Part shown: positions 11,440 to 22,619 of the stretch, in pieces
Layout of the letters: each line of letters starts with the position of its first letter
Position numbering within the stretch: position 1 is the stretch's first letter
Assembly: GCF_000247695.1 (NCBI RefSeq)
Contig: NW_004624743.1
Span: forward strand, 2,357,453-2,421,452
DNA from: Heterocephalus glaber
Lineage: Eukaryota > Chordata > Mammalia > Rodentia > Bathyergidae
DNA: 64,000 nucleotides
Direction: 5' to 3'
Translations under genes and position numbers: made by a program
The notes under the pieces: model-generated
Databases searched by the model: none
What the model saw: only the letters and a program-made list of their open reading frames with translations
What the model was told of the DNA's origin: nothing

Positions 11440-12020
11440 TCTCTCTTCAATAGCACATTGTTTAAGAAAATGGAATATGGGACATCTTGTTGTGGTCATT
11501 TTGGAAAATGCAACTTGCCACATTTTTCTAAAGCGAAAGAAAAGTTGGCTATCTTACACTTTTTATCACCAAGAAAAAGGGTTCTAAAACTGAGTCTCTT
11601 TAGGCTTTGAAGATAATTTAGAATACATTTTAGTATGCTACTCCTAATGTTTTGTAAACCGTTTACCATGTACCCTGAAAGGTTGCCAAATTTGTTAGAA
11701 CTTAGAGCTAAGCGAGTCTGTCTAGATAAGCTAAGTGTGGCAGGGAGACACAGTATAAAGAACTTGTGGGAAAATACCAACAGAACCAGAGCAGGGGCCC
11801 TCAGATTCGGGGAACAGCTGAGCACTCACTGGCAGGTTAATACGGCTGTGTACTTGTGAGAAATGCCCTCCTAGCCTTGCTAATTGCCCTAGTGGAAGCA
11901 GAAAGCTGGACCGTTAGGAAGCAAGGCGATCAGGAGGCCTTAGTTGCCTGGTGGAAAGAAGGTTTACCTGATGGACCAAGCACAAGGCACCCAGCGGCTC
12001 CCAGAATCAAATGACAAAGG
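11440..12020. other. Intergenic stretch, no recognised feature
   Basis: Mixed composition. The overlapping frames at 11496-11859 on both strands show no known protein. Confidence 0.5.
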
Positions 12021-13650
12021 CCTAAGGTGGCGCCGTGGACCCGCTTTCAGCCTTCCTATCCAGACTCACGAATCGAGGTGAACGTCCACACCGCTCCAGG
12101 TTTTGTGTGGTCAGGGACTTGGGTGGAAATGGATGGTTTATGTCTTGGGATGGGCTCAGATTATGATATTATTTGTGTCCCACACGAATTCAGGAAAGTC
12201 CCACTGCAGATGGTGGATGTGAGGCTTCATCGGAGCATAGCTCATACCTTCCTTTCCCCATCGCGTCAGGGCCAACAGGTAGTCTCCCGGTAGCAGAGAT
12301 GGAAGGGATGCTTTGGCTTGGTCACAGAATTCCTGTTGCCAAGGATGACCTAGGTATGGCCATTGTGGGCATCAGAAACAGCTCTCGGTGCTTCGCCCCT
12401 TGATGTGGCTCCATAGCTACGGTGGGGGGATGGATGGGGCCTGAACACACACGGTAGCGAGGTGACCGTACTGGACCATACTGGAGGAACCACTGATTTC
12501 CTCATCGAAGGGAACACCTGTGCTGGGGCTTCCCTTCCTGCCCACCATCCCTCTACTAGCCTTTCACTGCGGGCTTAGTGGAAGCCTCACAAATCGCCAC
12601 GGATTCCTATTTGCCGCTGCCGAAGGAACTTACATTATAGTGGGAAAAGTATGGCCATGTGCTAATGCCATGGATTTCTTTGTCTTGTGATATGTCCCAG
12701 CAATAGGAGCAATGGATTTACTTGTACAACACGAGTGGCCTATTTTCGTTTACTACTCCAGCTAAGACTAACTGATAATTCTGCAGAACGGGGCTACACC
12801 AGCAGCCATCCACATACATGATGATGTTTTTCCCGTAGACGGGCCAGGTAAACAGGGCTCACACCGGGCACAAAGACCTTCACAACCACTCCTAATACTG
12901 GCCTCTGCTCTCCCAACTCGAGATATTTGTGGTTTAAAAGCCGAGTAAACTCCCAAAGAACACAAAAATGGTTCTGTTGGAATGAGAAGTTGAGGCGAGT
13001 TTGGACTCTCCTCCTTCTGAGGCCATGGGCCCAGAAAGGGATCTCAGTGCCTTTCGAGCCCACCAGAGGCTTACCAAGGGCAACTAAGAGGCTCGGTGGA
13101 ATGCAAGCAGGGCCTGGTGGAAACTGGGAGATTCTTTGGGAGATCTCCTTATTTAGCCAGATCCGTGGCTGAAGTTGCGGACAGTCTTTCACAGGAGGAT
13201 TGTCTCACTCCAGAAATAGCTTTCATCAGCTAAAGGCAAGGGAAGCCTGGAGTGGGTAGAGTGGGAGAGGCATTTACAAAGGTGAAATATGGCAAAGCGG
13301 CTGACACCCCCCAGTGGCAGCCTTACTGCCTCTTTGGGAAGTGGTGGGTCCCAGAGGTTAGGCCATGTGATCAAGCTGCGGATTGAGGTGAACATGTGTA
13401 ATGGCCTCGCCACTGAGTATCCACGCTGCTTCCCACTCTGTTGGCAAGTTCTGCAGGTGAGTCTTGGTGGGGGCTGGGACTCCTCTGAAAGTCGGGTTGG
13501 TCAACTGACCCCCTTTACCAACTGCAGCAGCCACCTCGGGCCCACGGCACAGCTCTGCCAGCCGGATGTGGACCCTGACTCTGAAGCGAGTTGTGGGAAT
13601 GGAAAATGAGTCCGTGTTCCCTTGCAGATGCTGATGCAGGGGACCCTAAC
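12021..13650. other. Unexplained block with many short open frames
   Basis: The composition is more balanced and CpG-containing than the AT-rich surroundings. Open frames overlap on both strands, the longest being 132 codons at 12794-13192 (minus) and 106 codons at 13289-13609 (plus). A short motif, 'at(t/c)gaggtgaac(a/g)t', occurs at about 12070 and 13382. I cannot match it to a gene. A decayed retroelement interior is possible, but I see no diagnostic motif. Confidence 0.4.
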
Positions 13651-13829
13651 CACAGGACCTTGGGGTTCCTCCTGTCTGATTGCCCTTGGATGCTGCCCTT
13701 TCTTCAGCCTGGTTCTTCAGTTTTCTTGTTGATTCTGTGAGCTACTTGGTATTCTGCCTGTCTATTCCTTTACTGTTAAACTTAGTCCATTTCTATTCCT
13801 TGTGATTAAAAATGTCATCTTCCTGGTGC

Positions 13830-13885
13830 TTGCTCAGAGTGCTTGGCACTTAGCATTTATTCAGTAACTGTAGGTTGGTTGGTCC
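13830..13885 (+). mobile_element. L2-like 3' end fragment
   Basis: 'cagagtgcttggcacttagcatttattcagtaactg' resembles the L2 3' end (the 'cagtgcctggcacatagtaggcgctcaataa' type). It is short and old. Confidence 0.45.
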
Positions 13886-13949
13886 TTTACTAAATATGCT
13901 TTCTGTGGAACTATATCCCTGAATTTATTTATATAGCATAGAAGGCAGG

Positions 13950-14125
13950 CAGGCTTGTGTGCACCTGTAATCCCAGCACTCAGGAGGATGAGACAGGAGG
14001 AGCACAAGTTTGAGTCCAGCCTGGTCAATTAAGCAACTCAGTAAGACACTGTCTCAAAGTAAAATATAAAACAAGGCTGAAGCCTAGTGCAAAGACCTGG
14101 GATTAATCCCCAGACACACATGCAT
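13950..14125 (+). mobile_element. B1/ID composite SINE, first of a tandem pair
   Basis: B1 part 'gtgcacctgtaatcccagcactcaggaggatgagacaggagg...gacactgtctcaaa', then an ID-like end with 'acctgggattaatccccag'. A second composite follows directly. Confidence 0.8.
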
Positions 14126-14325
14126 GCCAAAGTTGTGCTGCATGCCTATCATCCCAGCACTCCTGGGAAGCAGGAGGATGGAAACTTTGATTTCCTCCTG
14201 GGGAACTTAGTGAGAACCTGTCTCCAGAAATAAAAACAAAAATAAAAATAAAGAGGGCAGGGAATGTAGTTCAGTGTGAAAGCCCTGGGTACCCAGCACA
14301 ATAGCGACAGCAACAGTAATAAAAA
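14126..14325 (+). mobile_element. B1/ID composite SINE, second of a tandem pair
   Basis: B1 part 'ctgcatgcctatcatcccagcactcctgggaagcaggagg...acctgtctcc', an A-rich linker of aaata units, then an ID part ending 'ccctgggtacccagcac'. The head-to-tail arrangement with the preceding element suggests insertion into, or slippage at, the earlier tail. Confidence 0.8.
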
Positions 14326-14820
14326 GAAACACAAAGACAGAAAGGACTTTATCTGATGGAGTAACAGTCAGCATTGTAGGGAAAACACGTGTGGCCTACA
14401 GGACGGGAGACCCGCAGCAGCTCTGCATCTGGAAGCAGCAGGAGGGCACGGGGACAAACAGCACTGAGAGCCCCAAACCGGCCTAAGCCAAATCCCTCCT
14501 GGAAAGGCAGGGCGGCTTAGGGTTCAGCCTGTTTGCTCTCTGATCCTTGCCCAAGCGAAGTGCAGCTCTTGAGGGCCGGGTGCCCACGGAGGCCAAGGAG
14601 TGGGCACACCAGGCCCAGTGTGAGCATGTGCGGGCGGCCTGCTCCAGGGACCAGCGGTGCTGCGCGGTGCGTTGCTTCCTGATGCTTCTTGGCTGGGGGG
14701 CGGGACAGGGCTCTCTTCATTATTCCTTTTTATTTTCCTTCTTCCATAGCATGCTAAAATCTATTTTTAAAGGCTTTGATGATTTCTTTCAATTTTAAAC
14801 CTGATTATGTTATTGTATTT

Positions 14821-14906
14821 TGGGGGGGGGCGGTACTGGGGATCGAACTCGGGTCCTTGTGCTTACGGGGCAGGCAGCAGAACCACTGAGGTAAATCCCC
14901 GGCCCC
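14821..14906 (-). mobile_element. ID-type SINE, young subfamily, antisense
   Basis: G-run, 'ggtactggggatcgaactcgggtcc', then 'accactgaggtaaatccccggcccc'. Short flank similarity ('attgta' on both sides) fits a target-site duplication. Confidence 0.9.
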
Positions 14907-14982
14907 ATTGTACTTATTTATGGAAAATTCCACCTCTGATAACTTGCTATTATTAGGTTTAAATTTTATCTTCCTATCACTG

Positions 14983-15135
14983 TTTTTAAAATTTTATTTA
15001 CTTTTAAAATTTTATTGTTTTTAAAGTTTATTTTTATTAATGCATGTCTCCAGGACGTAATGATTACATTCATTGTGGGGAGTTGATACATAGACATAGC
15101 ACATCTTAATTCTTTTTTCATTCCGTGATTGGTTT
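14983..15135 (-). mobile_element. L1 3' UTR fragment, antisense
   Basis: T-rich start, then 'attaatgcatgtctccaggacgtaatgattacattcattgtggggagttgatac'. This aligns by eye with the same stretch of the L1 3' UTR at 43750-43810. Confidence 0.8.
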
Positions 15136-15139
15136 TTAG

Positions 15140-15830
15140 TAGACAAGTGTTAATACAGTAATTGTGTTTGCTGATATAGTGATACGAGAAAATTTTCAAA
15201 ATAGAATTCAGTGGTTAATTTTTTTTCTGCAGAAGGCTGATTATAATTGAAAACACTATTATTTCATGAAGATTTTAAGTGTGGAGAGAATGATGACCAT
15301 ACACAGAACTCACATGAGGTTGTCACATATTCTCTACCTGTAATTCCTGTATTTCTTTTCATCTTTCTTATTTGGTACTCGGAACAGCAATCTCTAAGTG
15401 TTGCTAAAAGCATCTTGGGAATTTTCCATCTTGCAGCCATATAACATTTAAATTTAACTTCATGTGGTTCTTAGGTATTATGTCATAGAATAACATTTTA
15501 CAGGTCTGTGGTTGTTTCCCTATTAAAGCATTCTTACTGATTTCCATATCAATAGATCCTGTGTCTTGTTGTAATGTAAATAACCCCTAAGGGTACAATA
15601 AACCAGTGTTTACTCTTTAGTAAACAGCTCTATGGTGACTTTTCACAGACATACGAGGGCTTAGCAACATTATCAAGTCAGTGTTTGCCAGATACGTGCA
15701 CATCTTTATTCTGGAGGAAGCCTAGTTGATTTAGCCTTTAAGATTTCTCCAACAACCAAATCTACACAACTTCAGAACATGCTCAGGCTCAAAATTTATT
15801 TTCTGGTTGCCCAGGGTTTGATGGCCTAAG
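15140..15830. other. Intergenic stretch, no recognised feature
   Basis: AT-rich and largely unique. A small local inverted repeat ('gtgtttactctttagtaaac') is at about 15607-15626. Confidence 0.5.
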
Positions 15831-15834
15831 AATT

Positions 15835-15925
15835 TTGCCTTCACCATTGCCATATTTCTAGCACCTAGCACAGTGTCTGGTGTGTGATCGAGTCTTCATG
15901 TGGTTTTGCAAAGAATGGATGAATG
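15835..15925 (+). mobile_element. L2 LINE 3' end
   Basis: 'tttctagcacctagcacagtgtctggtgtgtgatcgagtcttcatg...aatggatgaatg' matches the usual L2 3' terminal layout. Confidence 0.7.
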
Positions 15926-16179
15926 TCAATTAGCTGCTACCTTCCATAGTATAAAGAAAGAGCCAGTACAATACAGACACTTCAGTGTTCAACACAGATC
16001 TCCTTGAGACTTCCACTTCCCCTGACCCCCATCCTCCTACCCTAGAACTATGGCTAGCCTTCTCCCTACTCCAATGGGCCAATTCTAGACCATGCAATTT
16101 GCCCATCAAGCAAAATCTTTCTTCTACTGAGCTTTTTATCAACCCATCTGCACCCCTTGCTATCCTCATCCCCTTGTCG

Positions 16180-16610
16180 CTGAGACGCAGTACCCAACAC
16201 CCACGGCGTAATGGAGGAGGAGAGGATTCATTTGCTTTTGGTTTCAGTCCTTGGTCAGTGGGCTCCAAAGCAGAAACACCATGGTGGAGAATAGAAGGGT
16301 GAGACTGAGCAAAGCCGCTTAGTTCATGGCAGCTAGGAAGCAGAGCCAGGCCCGGAGCCGGAGAGGAAGGGGCCAGGATCAGCACAGACCTCAAGACAGC
16401 TCCGAGGGTGGGGACGGATCTTGGGGGCGCTCTTCTCACTCTGGGATGGGTTCCTCCGTGAGTTTAGGGCAAGGTGTGCTGTTCGGAGGTGGGCCTGGTT
16501 CAAAGAGCCAGTTCCGGTGGTGTGGCCTGGCAGGGTGCTCTCTCCATGCCCTCTGCCATGCCATCCTGCCTCGGACCCTGCTGACTGTGGACTGTGTGAG
16601 GCAAAAGGAA
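16180..16610. repeat. Dispersed repeat of unresolved family, copy 2
   Basis: Shares 'gctgagac', 'gaggattcatttg', 'ggtttcag' and 'catggcagctaggaagcagag' with 3165-3467. Overlapping open frames on both strands (up to 169 codons on the minus strand) lie in this repeat and are not credible genes. Confidence 0.5.
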
Positions 16611-16619
16611 CCTCTCCTT

Positions 16620-17190
16620 TCATTTGCAGGTGGTGGGTACTGTATTTCAGTGAGGAGAAAGTGACTAAGGCCCTCAGCAACTCAAAAGTAGCGACAGCAG
16701 CACCCCTCCTCCGGTAGGGAGCTGGTCTTCAGCAATGCTCCAGTCCTGTGCTCTCCTGCCTCCTTTAAAGATTTTTACATTGGACTTGAGTTTTAAGTCC
16801 CTGCCCTCACTTCTCAGAAACAGCTCTGGTTCCTTTCTGTTTCGTGGAGAGCGAGGAAGCAACCAGAAATGAAGTGTCCTCCACCCTGACAGAATTCTGC
16901 ACCTGCTTCCACTCCTGTCCAGGTAGCTTTCTCCTTTGCCCTCCTTCCAGGTAGTGCAGATTCACTCCTGCAGCTCAATCTCCATCCCCTCGATGATGAT
17001 CTCCTCTCTCCTTTTGCTTCTCATGCTTAAAAGCTGCATGAAGCCATATCCCGTAAAATGCCAAACACTAGTGCTGTTCTCTGCTGACTCCTCTCTTCCA
17101 GCCACCCTCTTTCCTTTTCTTCATAAACAAGCTTGATGTTTCTACCTCCTTGCCAGTATCCTTGATTGATCAATGGATTGATTGATTGAT
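16620..17190. other. Intergenic stretch, no recognised feature
   Basis: Pyrimidine-leaning unique sequence. A short (GATT)n run at about 17165-17192 precedes the next SINE. Confidence 0.5.
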
Positions 17191-17192
17191 TT

Positions 17193-17314
17193 GGTTTGGT
17201 TTTTGAGACAGTATCACTAGGTAGGTCAGGCTGGCTTTGAACTCACTGTGTGGCCCAGGCTGGCCTCAAACCCAAGTAGCTGGAATTACAGGTGTCCACC
17301 ACCATGTCTGGCTT
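17193..17314 (-). mobile_element. B1-type SINE, antisense
   Basis: 'tttttgagacagtatcactagg', two 'caggctggc(t/c)t' blocks about 30 bases apart, then 'agctggaattacaggtgtccaccacc'. The doubled block marks a B1 with an internal duplication. Confidence 0.85.
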
Positions 17315-18225
17315 TTCTTGTTCTTTTTTAATTATACTAATCTTTCTCCATCTTCCTCCTTATTCTCTTAGATCCCTCATCTGCTCTTTTGGCTGCTTTT
17401 AAAATACTGATGTTTCCTAAGATTCCTCCCTTAGGTCTCTTTTTCTCTTCCTCTATACAGCCTCCTTTAAATCATCTTTCCTGAGACCATGAATGCAACC
17501 ACCTGTGTATCAATGACACTCAAATATAGTATTGACTTGTTCTTGGGGTTGGGAAGGTTAGGATTTAGTAAGTGGCAAAGGCAAAAGTAGAACAGCATTA
17601 AAATTATCTTTGAAAATTTCTAACATTTCGTGCAAAATGCTGTATCCATTTGAAACATATAGACTATCAACCAAGAATCCCTGCACAGCCAGTTTCTCTC
17701 TGCTATTGGAACAGAAGGTGGCTTCTTTCGTCAAACACCAGATGAAGTTGTTGGCTTGTATTTGGGGGCCATGCTATAAGAAAAATATGGCTTTGTTTTT
17801 TGCCAAGTGCCTATAGTATAGTTTCTCTAAATTAAGGAAGCCTAGGAGATAACTTTGCTGTATATATTTTACCCTGACCTCTTTCATGAGCTCTGGTCTC
17901 ATACACCAATCTGCCACCTTGGGAGCTCCTTTTGGATATTGTTTTAATACTTTTGAAAGGTGAAGGACGGAGATAACCCCATTCTCCTTACTGAGAAGTC
18001 ACTGAGAGGGCGCAGTGATCCACTCGGGGACAGGTGGAGTGTTTCTGTGTTATGTTGACTGATGTCTTTGTTCCATGCAGATGTCCTCCAGCACCCAACA
18101 GTCACCCACAGCCCCGTCTGCCTGGCTGCACACAGGCAGCTTCAGATTGGTAGAAACGTGAGGCCAAGCATCTCTCAAGCCAGTGAATAGCTTTCCAGGG
18201 ACCAGTGGAATTCATAAGCATCTCG
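17315..18225. other. Intergenic stretch, no recognised feature
   Basis: Mixed unique sequence. No coding or repeat family recognised. Confidence 0.5.
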
Positions 18226-18235
18226 GGAAGCACCG

Positions 18236-18400
18236 CGATTCCTGATTGGTCCTCTCAGTCCTGTGCCGCACCCACTGGCTGTGACGTCATCCACAGCTCA
18301 TTGTTTTGAGGCCATGCTGGCCAATCAGCTGGGAGGAATCTCAGCATTTCCTCAGTGACTAGGGTGGCATGTGCTGTGCGTAGAGAACCGACGTCAGAGA
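18236..18400. promoter_or_regulatory. CRE and CCAAT motif cluster
   Basis: A palindromic cAMP-response element 'tgacgtca' at 18282-18289 lies between an inverted CCAAT box ('gattgg', about 18243) and a forward one ('ccaatca', about 18321). A second 'gacgtca' core is at about 18389. The motifs are certain; function is inferred and there is no CpG island here. Confidence 0.35.
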
Positions 18401-19260
18401 CAACTTCATATGGCAATTCACTTCCCCTCCTCTTTATCGCATACACTGAACAGCAGAAATAATGAAAAGCTTCATATCCAGTAGAGAACAGTCAAACATC
18501 ACGTAAAAACGTAGCAATACCACTCAACTGCGGGCGGCTTTCTGTCACTTTCAGCTCTTGGGCTGCTTCTAACGGGGCTGGACGGCATCCGCCATCCGCC
18601 GTGCTCGCTCCTTCCTGGCCCAAGCTCGGCCCCTTCCTGTGATGAAGGTGAGCCAGGTGTGGACGCGTTCCCTAGGCCGTGCCGGGCTGCGGAAGGCGGG
18701 AACCTGCACCCCTGGAACCTGTGCTGCAGTCTTGCTGGCCATGCATTCTGGCTCGTGCTCCAGCGCCACGGACCTGATTCTCTCCATTGTTACTCCCTTC
18801 CCAGAACAACAGGGTATATTTTACATCCTGGCAATAACCCTTTCTTGTGTCAAATGCATATTCAGTAAGGCTAAGATTATGAATTAGTTCTTCCCATGTA
18901 AAATCACACAATCCATTTAAATTCTTTAGAGATAACACTTTATTGTATTATAAAAAGCGACAGATTGATGATAATACATTATTTTTTCTTAACAAAAATA
19001 CCACAAGAGTATGAAGAAGGCCCTGGAGGCAGCCATTGTGACTGAGGTTTTACCCTCCTACCGGTTTTCTGTGGGGCAGTAAATGAGGACATTCGCTGAC
19101 CCTAGGTTTTGTATCTGGTCATCTTTTTGTATTCAAAAACGTGATCATTGTATTAGTGAATGTATCACTCCACTGCCTAATGTATCAATTCCATAAATTT
19201 TAAAATGAATATTTTTGTCTCCACACCCTGCACTGCTAGGGTTATTACTAAGTCACTTTT
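18401..19260. other. Intergenic stretch with a small CpG patch
   Basis: CpG-containing at 18530-18780, AT-rich after 18880. Short overlapping frames only. Confidence 0.5.
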
Positions 19261-19262
19261 AT

Positions 19263-19345
19263 AGCAATGTAGACCCACAGGTTAAGAGAAGGTAAATGGC
19301 TGCCCAAATGTACATGCCAAAGAAGTGACAGGAAGTGAGCCTGTC
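19263..19345 (+). mobile_element. MIR-like fragment
   Basis: 'agacccacaggttaagagaaggtaaatggctgcccaaatg' has the layout of the MIR core (gaggttaagtaacttgcccaa type). Diverged. Confidence 0.5.
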
Positions 19346-19349
19346 ACTG

Positions 19350-19443
19350 CCCTGTGGTATTGGGAATTGAACCTAGGGGTGCTCCACCACTGAGCCCTTT
19401 TTATTTTTTATTTTGAGGTAGAATCTCACTAAATTGCTTAGGT
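19350..19443 (-). mobile_element. Truncated ID/B1 composite, antisense
   Basis: 'tattgggaattgaacctagggg', 'ccactgagccctttttattttttattttgaggtagaatctcactaaattgctta'. The remainder of the B1 module is missing. Confidence 0.75.
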
Positions 19444-19635
19444 AACACATCTGCAGGGTGGTAACGCCCAAGATAAAGCCACCAGCTGACTCAGTGTAGC
19501 AAGGGCCCGGGTCTGGGCCCCGGAACCCCCCTCCATCGCTGTGCCCTTGGGACTTAAGGGGTTAACGTATGCGTTTGAGGAGATGGGAATGTTCAGAACA
19601 CAGCACCTGGGTGCAGACTTTCATGAAATGCACTG

Positions 19636-19860
19636 GGCCAAGCTGGCGGAGCAGTGCATGCCAGCGATGCCGGGGCAGCACAGCCCTGAGACTGCAAGTT
19701 CAAGTCCGTCTGTGCCATTTCATAGTTTAGTGAGACTTTGTCTCAAAAGTCAAGATAAAGAAATAAAAAGGCTGGGGATGTAACTCAGTGGAGAGACCTG
19801 GACTTCCATCTCCAGTTTGAGGCCAGCCTGGGCTGCATAGTGAGACTGTCTCAAAAAGCC
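19636..19860 (+). mobile_element. B1/ID composite SINE
   Basis: 'ctgagactgcaagttcaagtcc', 'gagactttgtctcaaaa', then an ID start 'ggctggggatgtaactcagtgg' running into another B1-like end ('ggccagcctgggctgcatagtgagactgtctcaaaaa'). The order suggests two overlapping insertions. Confidence 0.7.
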
Positions 19861-20099
19861 GTAAGAAAAAAGGCACAACAATCCTACCCTGTCCAGGTTT
19901 GCTTGGCTGCACTTCCTGTCTTTCTTGTATTGAGGTGTGGCCCAGTAGACGGGGACAGAGAGGACATGTGTAAGTGACAGGGGCTGACAAGAGTGAAAAA
20001 GTAAGAAACTGCCCCTGCGACTTTAAACTCCTGTTCCTTTAAAGGGCCATACTACTCACAGGATATTTTAAAGTATCCTGTAATTGTTTCTCTTATTTT

Positions 20100-20218
20100 C
20101 TCTCTCTCTCTCTTTTTTTAAGCAGGTGTTTCGCTATGTATTCCAGGTTGGCTTGAGATCCTCCTGTCTCAGCCTCCCAAGTGCTGGGATTATAGGTGTG
20201 TACCACCGCACCTGGCTC
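20100..20218 (-). mobile_element. B1-type SINE, antisense
   Basis: A CT-rich tail, 'tgtttcgctatgtattccaggttggcttgagatcctcctgtctcagcctcccaagtgctgggattataggtgtgtaccaccgc'. Confidence 0.85.
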
Positions 20219-20219
20219 T

Positions 20220-20930
20220 GTGGAGTTACCATGCATTGTGATTTCTGGCAATAAAAGTATTCATTGGTTAAAGGTAAATTATCTCTAATGTAATCATTTG
20301 TCTAACACTACTTTCTTCATGAGTCTCAATAAACCAAAACCAAAGAAGCAGAAGTTTCCGTGTCTGGGAGGCCCTGAGTGGACCCTGGAGAACCAGAGAC
20401 TAAGAGGCCAGCGGGAGCCTGCGAGGATGCCCAGGGGCAGGAGTGCTGGGGGCTGACAGGACCGAGTGCAGGCCTGTGGTAGCTGATGGAAGGAGGACGA
20501 CCGCAGTGAGGACCGTGGCTCAGGGAAACCGAAACCGAGTCGAATGCGGGAAGGCGTTTCGGATAGGACACTGTCACCTGCATGCAGTCTTGGCGTTCAC
20601 GTCTGTAGAATGGTATTTCACTGTCCCTGGCCAGCACAGGTCCTGCTTCAGGGACAATGGCAGTTACAGCCGAGGCTCAGATTTGCAGGGGAACAACTTT
20701 AACTGAAGTGGGAGAACACGGAGAGTGACTGGCTTGAGGCACTGACAAAGCGCCAGCTGGTTTTAACCAAGGAAAGGAAGAGAAAACTGGGGGAGGAGTT
20801 CAGCTCAAGGAAATGCGGGAAGCCCAGGCCCAGTGAAGAGCATCAGCCCTGCGGTTCAACAAAAGAACGGGACCGTTTTTCTGGGGGCTGTGGTAAGCTG
20901 GGGTCTGCTCAGTCTTCATCTCAGTCCTGC
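20220..20930. other. Intergenic stretch, no recognised feature
   Basis: Purine-leaning and unique. Frames of up to 103 codons overlap on both strands and show no known protein. Confidence 0.5.
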
Positions 20931-20934
20931 TTGG

Positions 20935-21118
20935 TTTTGGTGGTAGTCATACTGGGGATTGAACCCAGGGCCTTCACACTGAGCTACACCCCCAGCCCTT
21001 TTCAGTTTTTATTGCAAAACAGGGTCTCACTAAACTGCCTGTGGAAGGAATTTGAGATCCTCCTGCCTCAGCCTTGCACAATGCTGGGATTACAGGCGTC
21101 CACCGCCACGCCCTGCTT
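20935..21118 (-). mobile_element. ID/B1 composite SINE, antisense
   Basis: 'actggggattgaacccagggccttcacactgagctacacccccagcccttttcag', then 'caaaacagggtctcactaaactgcc', then 'tgctgggattacaggcgtccaccgcc'. Confidence 0.9.
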
Positions 21119-21478
21119 TAGTACGGGTTTTGTCTCTCCAGGAGGAATCCTTACAGTTCAGCGGCACTTCATTCCTGCAAGACCATCCATCCAGCTAGGG
21201 GTGGGCTCGAGGTGCAGCATCAGCCCCACCAGGGGCCACGGCTCCCCCTTGAGGAGGGGGGCCCCTCAGGCTCTGCTCTCGGTGGCATCTGAAGGCAAGT
21301 TTAGGGAATGACTCAGACTACTAGGCTTTGCTGGCAACTCTTTTTCCCTGCAAATCCAGAAGCTCTCCGCGGTCACTGTCTCGGGGTCCTTGGCCTTGAA
21401 CACAGGGCTGGCAAACCTGTGTGAGAGACACCCTGAGTGAGAAACAAGGCCGCCATCTGGCCTGAGCTTTTATTCTCA

Positions 21479-21595
21479 GGTAGAAAGGGAGACGGGGAGG
21501 AGAAGAGGGAGGAGGAGGAGAACAAGAGGAGGAAGAGACGAAGGAGAAGAAGGTGAGGAGGAGGAAGGGGGCGGGGGGAGGAGGCCAAATCTCAC
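21479..21595 (+). repeat. Polypurine tract (gga/gaa)n
   Basis: About 115 bases of almost pure purine made of gag/gga/gaa triplets. Repeat-encoded serine/proline- and arginine-rich frames arise from it and are not genes. Such tracts can form triplex DNA. Confidence 0.9.
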
Positions 21596-21599
21596 CGCC

Positions 21600-21930
21600 T
21601 CTCCTTGCAGGCCCAGCCCCTAGGCCCCGAAGTCTTGAGCTCATGAAATCAGCCGAGCACAAGGCTGTGGACCACCCTCAGAGTCCTCTGGTTAACTCAC
21701 TGTTTCAGGGCCTGGTCTTGGAGGCGAGGCCAGAGCCCTAAGGACACAGAAGCCTTCTGTGTCCTTCCCAGGGCCTCTGGCCGCGCTCTTCGAGGAGTGA
21801 AGGGCCAGAGGAGGCACAAGGGTGTCACCTGATTGTTCAGGGCCTGCTTCTGGTGGATGAGCCATGAAATGAAACACATCTCTACTGCAAACAAGTATTT
21901 CTTAAAAATTAACATGGTATAGCTGGTGCT
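21600..21930. other. Intergenic stretch, no recognised feature
   Basis: Unique sequence between a polypurine tract and an ID SINE. Nothing recognised. Confidence 0.5.
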
Positions 21931-21946
21931 TAAAATGCATTCCTAC

Positions 21947-22031
21947 AGGGCCGGAGATTTAGCTCAGTGGTGCCACCGCCTGCCTCGAAAGCACAAGGAT
22001 CCAAGTTCGATCCCCGGTACCCAAAAAAAAA
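21947..22031 (+). mobile_element. ID-type SINE, young subfamily
   Basis: A box 'tagctcagtgg', B box 'aagttcgatcc', A-rich tail. The flanks 'aaaatgcattcctaca' (21932-21947) and 'aaaatgtattcccaca' (about 22029-22044) are a slightly diverged target-site duplication. Confidence 0.95.
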
Positions 22032-22240
22032 ATGTATTCCCACAATAGTGAAGTGATAGTCAAGTAATGCTCTTCTTTTTGCACACAAAAGCTTTACATT
22101 TTCAAGATAATGACTTTTAAAAAGATAACTAAAGCTCAATGCTTTACAAAAAATCAAATGTGTCATTTCAATTGGCAGCTACCAATTAATGCATGCTTGC
22201 TCGATAATGTTAGGTGAAGCTCATTTTTACTAGCAGTTTT

Positions 22241-22441
22241 ATTTACTTATTTATTTAGCTTTAAAATTTTATTTTATTGGTACATTTTAGGTGTACAATA
22301 TAATGACATTCATCATTGGAAATTGGCACCTTCACATAATCTCTCTTGGTTCTTATTTTCCCCCCTTCCCCTGCCCTCCCTTCAACCCTTCCATCCCTCT
22401 CTATTTACAAAGGCTTTGTTTCCTTTTTTCATTTTCTCATA
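22241..22441 (-). mobile_element. 5'-truncated L1 insertion (3' UTR only)
   Basis: T-rich start, 'ttattggtacattttaggtgtacaatataatgacattcatc', then the pyrimidine run typical of the antisense 3' UTR. It is bracketed by a perfect 15-bp duplication, 'tttactagcagtttt', at 22226-22240 and 22442-22456. Confidence 0.92.
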
Positions 22442-22479
22442 TTTACTAGCAGTTTTTCTAAAGATGAGTTTTAATCTGT

Positions 22480-22615
22480 TGGGCATGGTGGTGCGCATCT
22501 GTCTGCATTCAAGAAGCTGAAGCAGGAGGATCACCAGGAGTTCAAGACTACCCTGAGAATAGCGAGTTCAAGACAGCCTGGGCCACACAGTGAGACTCTG
22601 TCTTAGAAAAAAATG
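22480..22615 (+). mobile_element. B1-type SINE
   Basis: 'tgggcatggtggtgcgcatctgtctgcattcaagaagctgaagcaggaggatcac', a duplicated 'gagttcaaga' block, then 'gtgagactctgtcttagaaaaaaa'. Confidence 0.85.
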
Positions 22616-22619
22616 AGTT

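Noticed and set aside
15930..16439. 169-codon minus-strand frame
   Set aside because: It overlaps the dispersed repeat at 16180-16610 and a plus-strand frame, with no recognisable protein.
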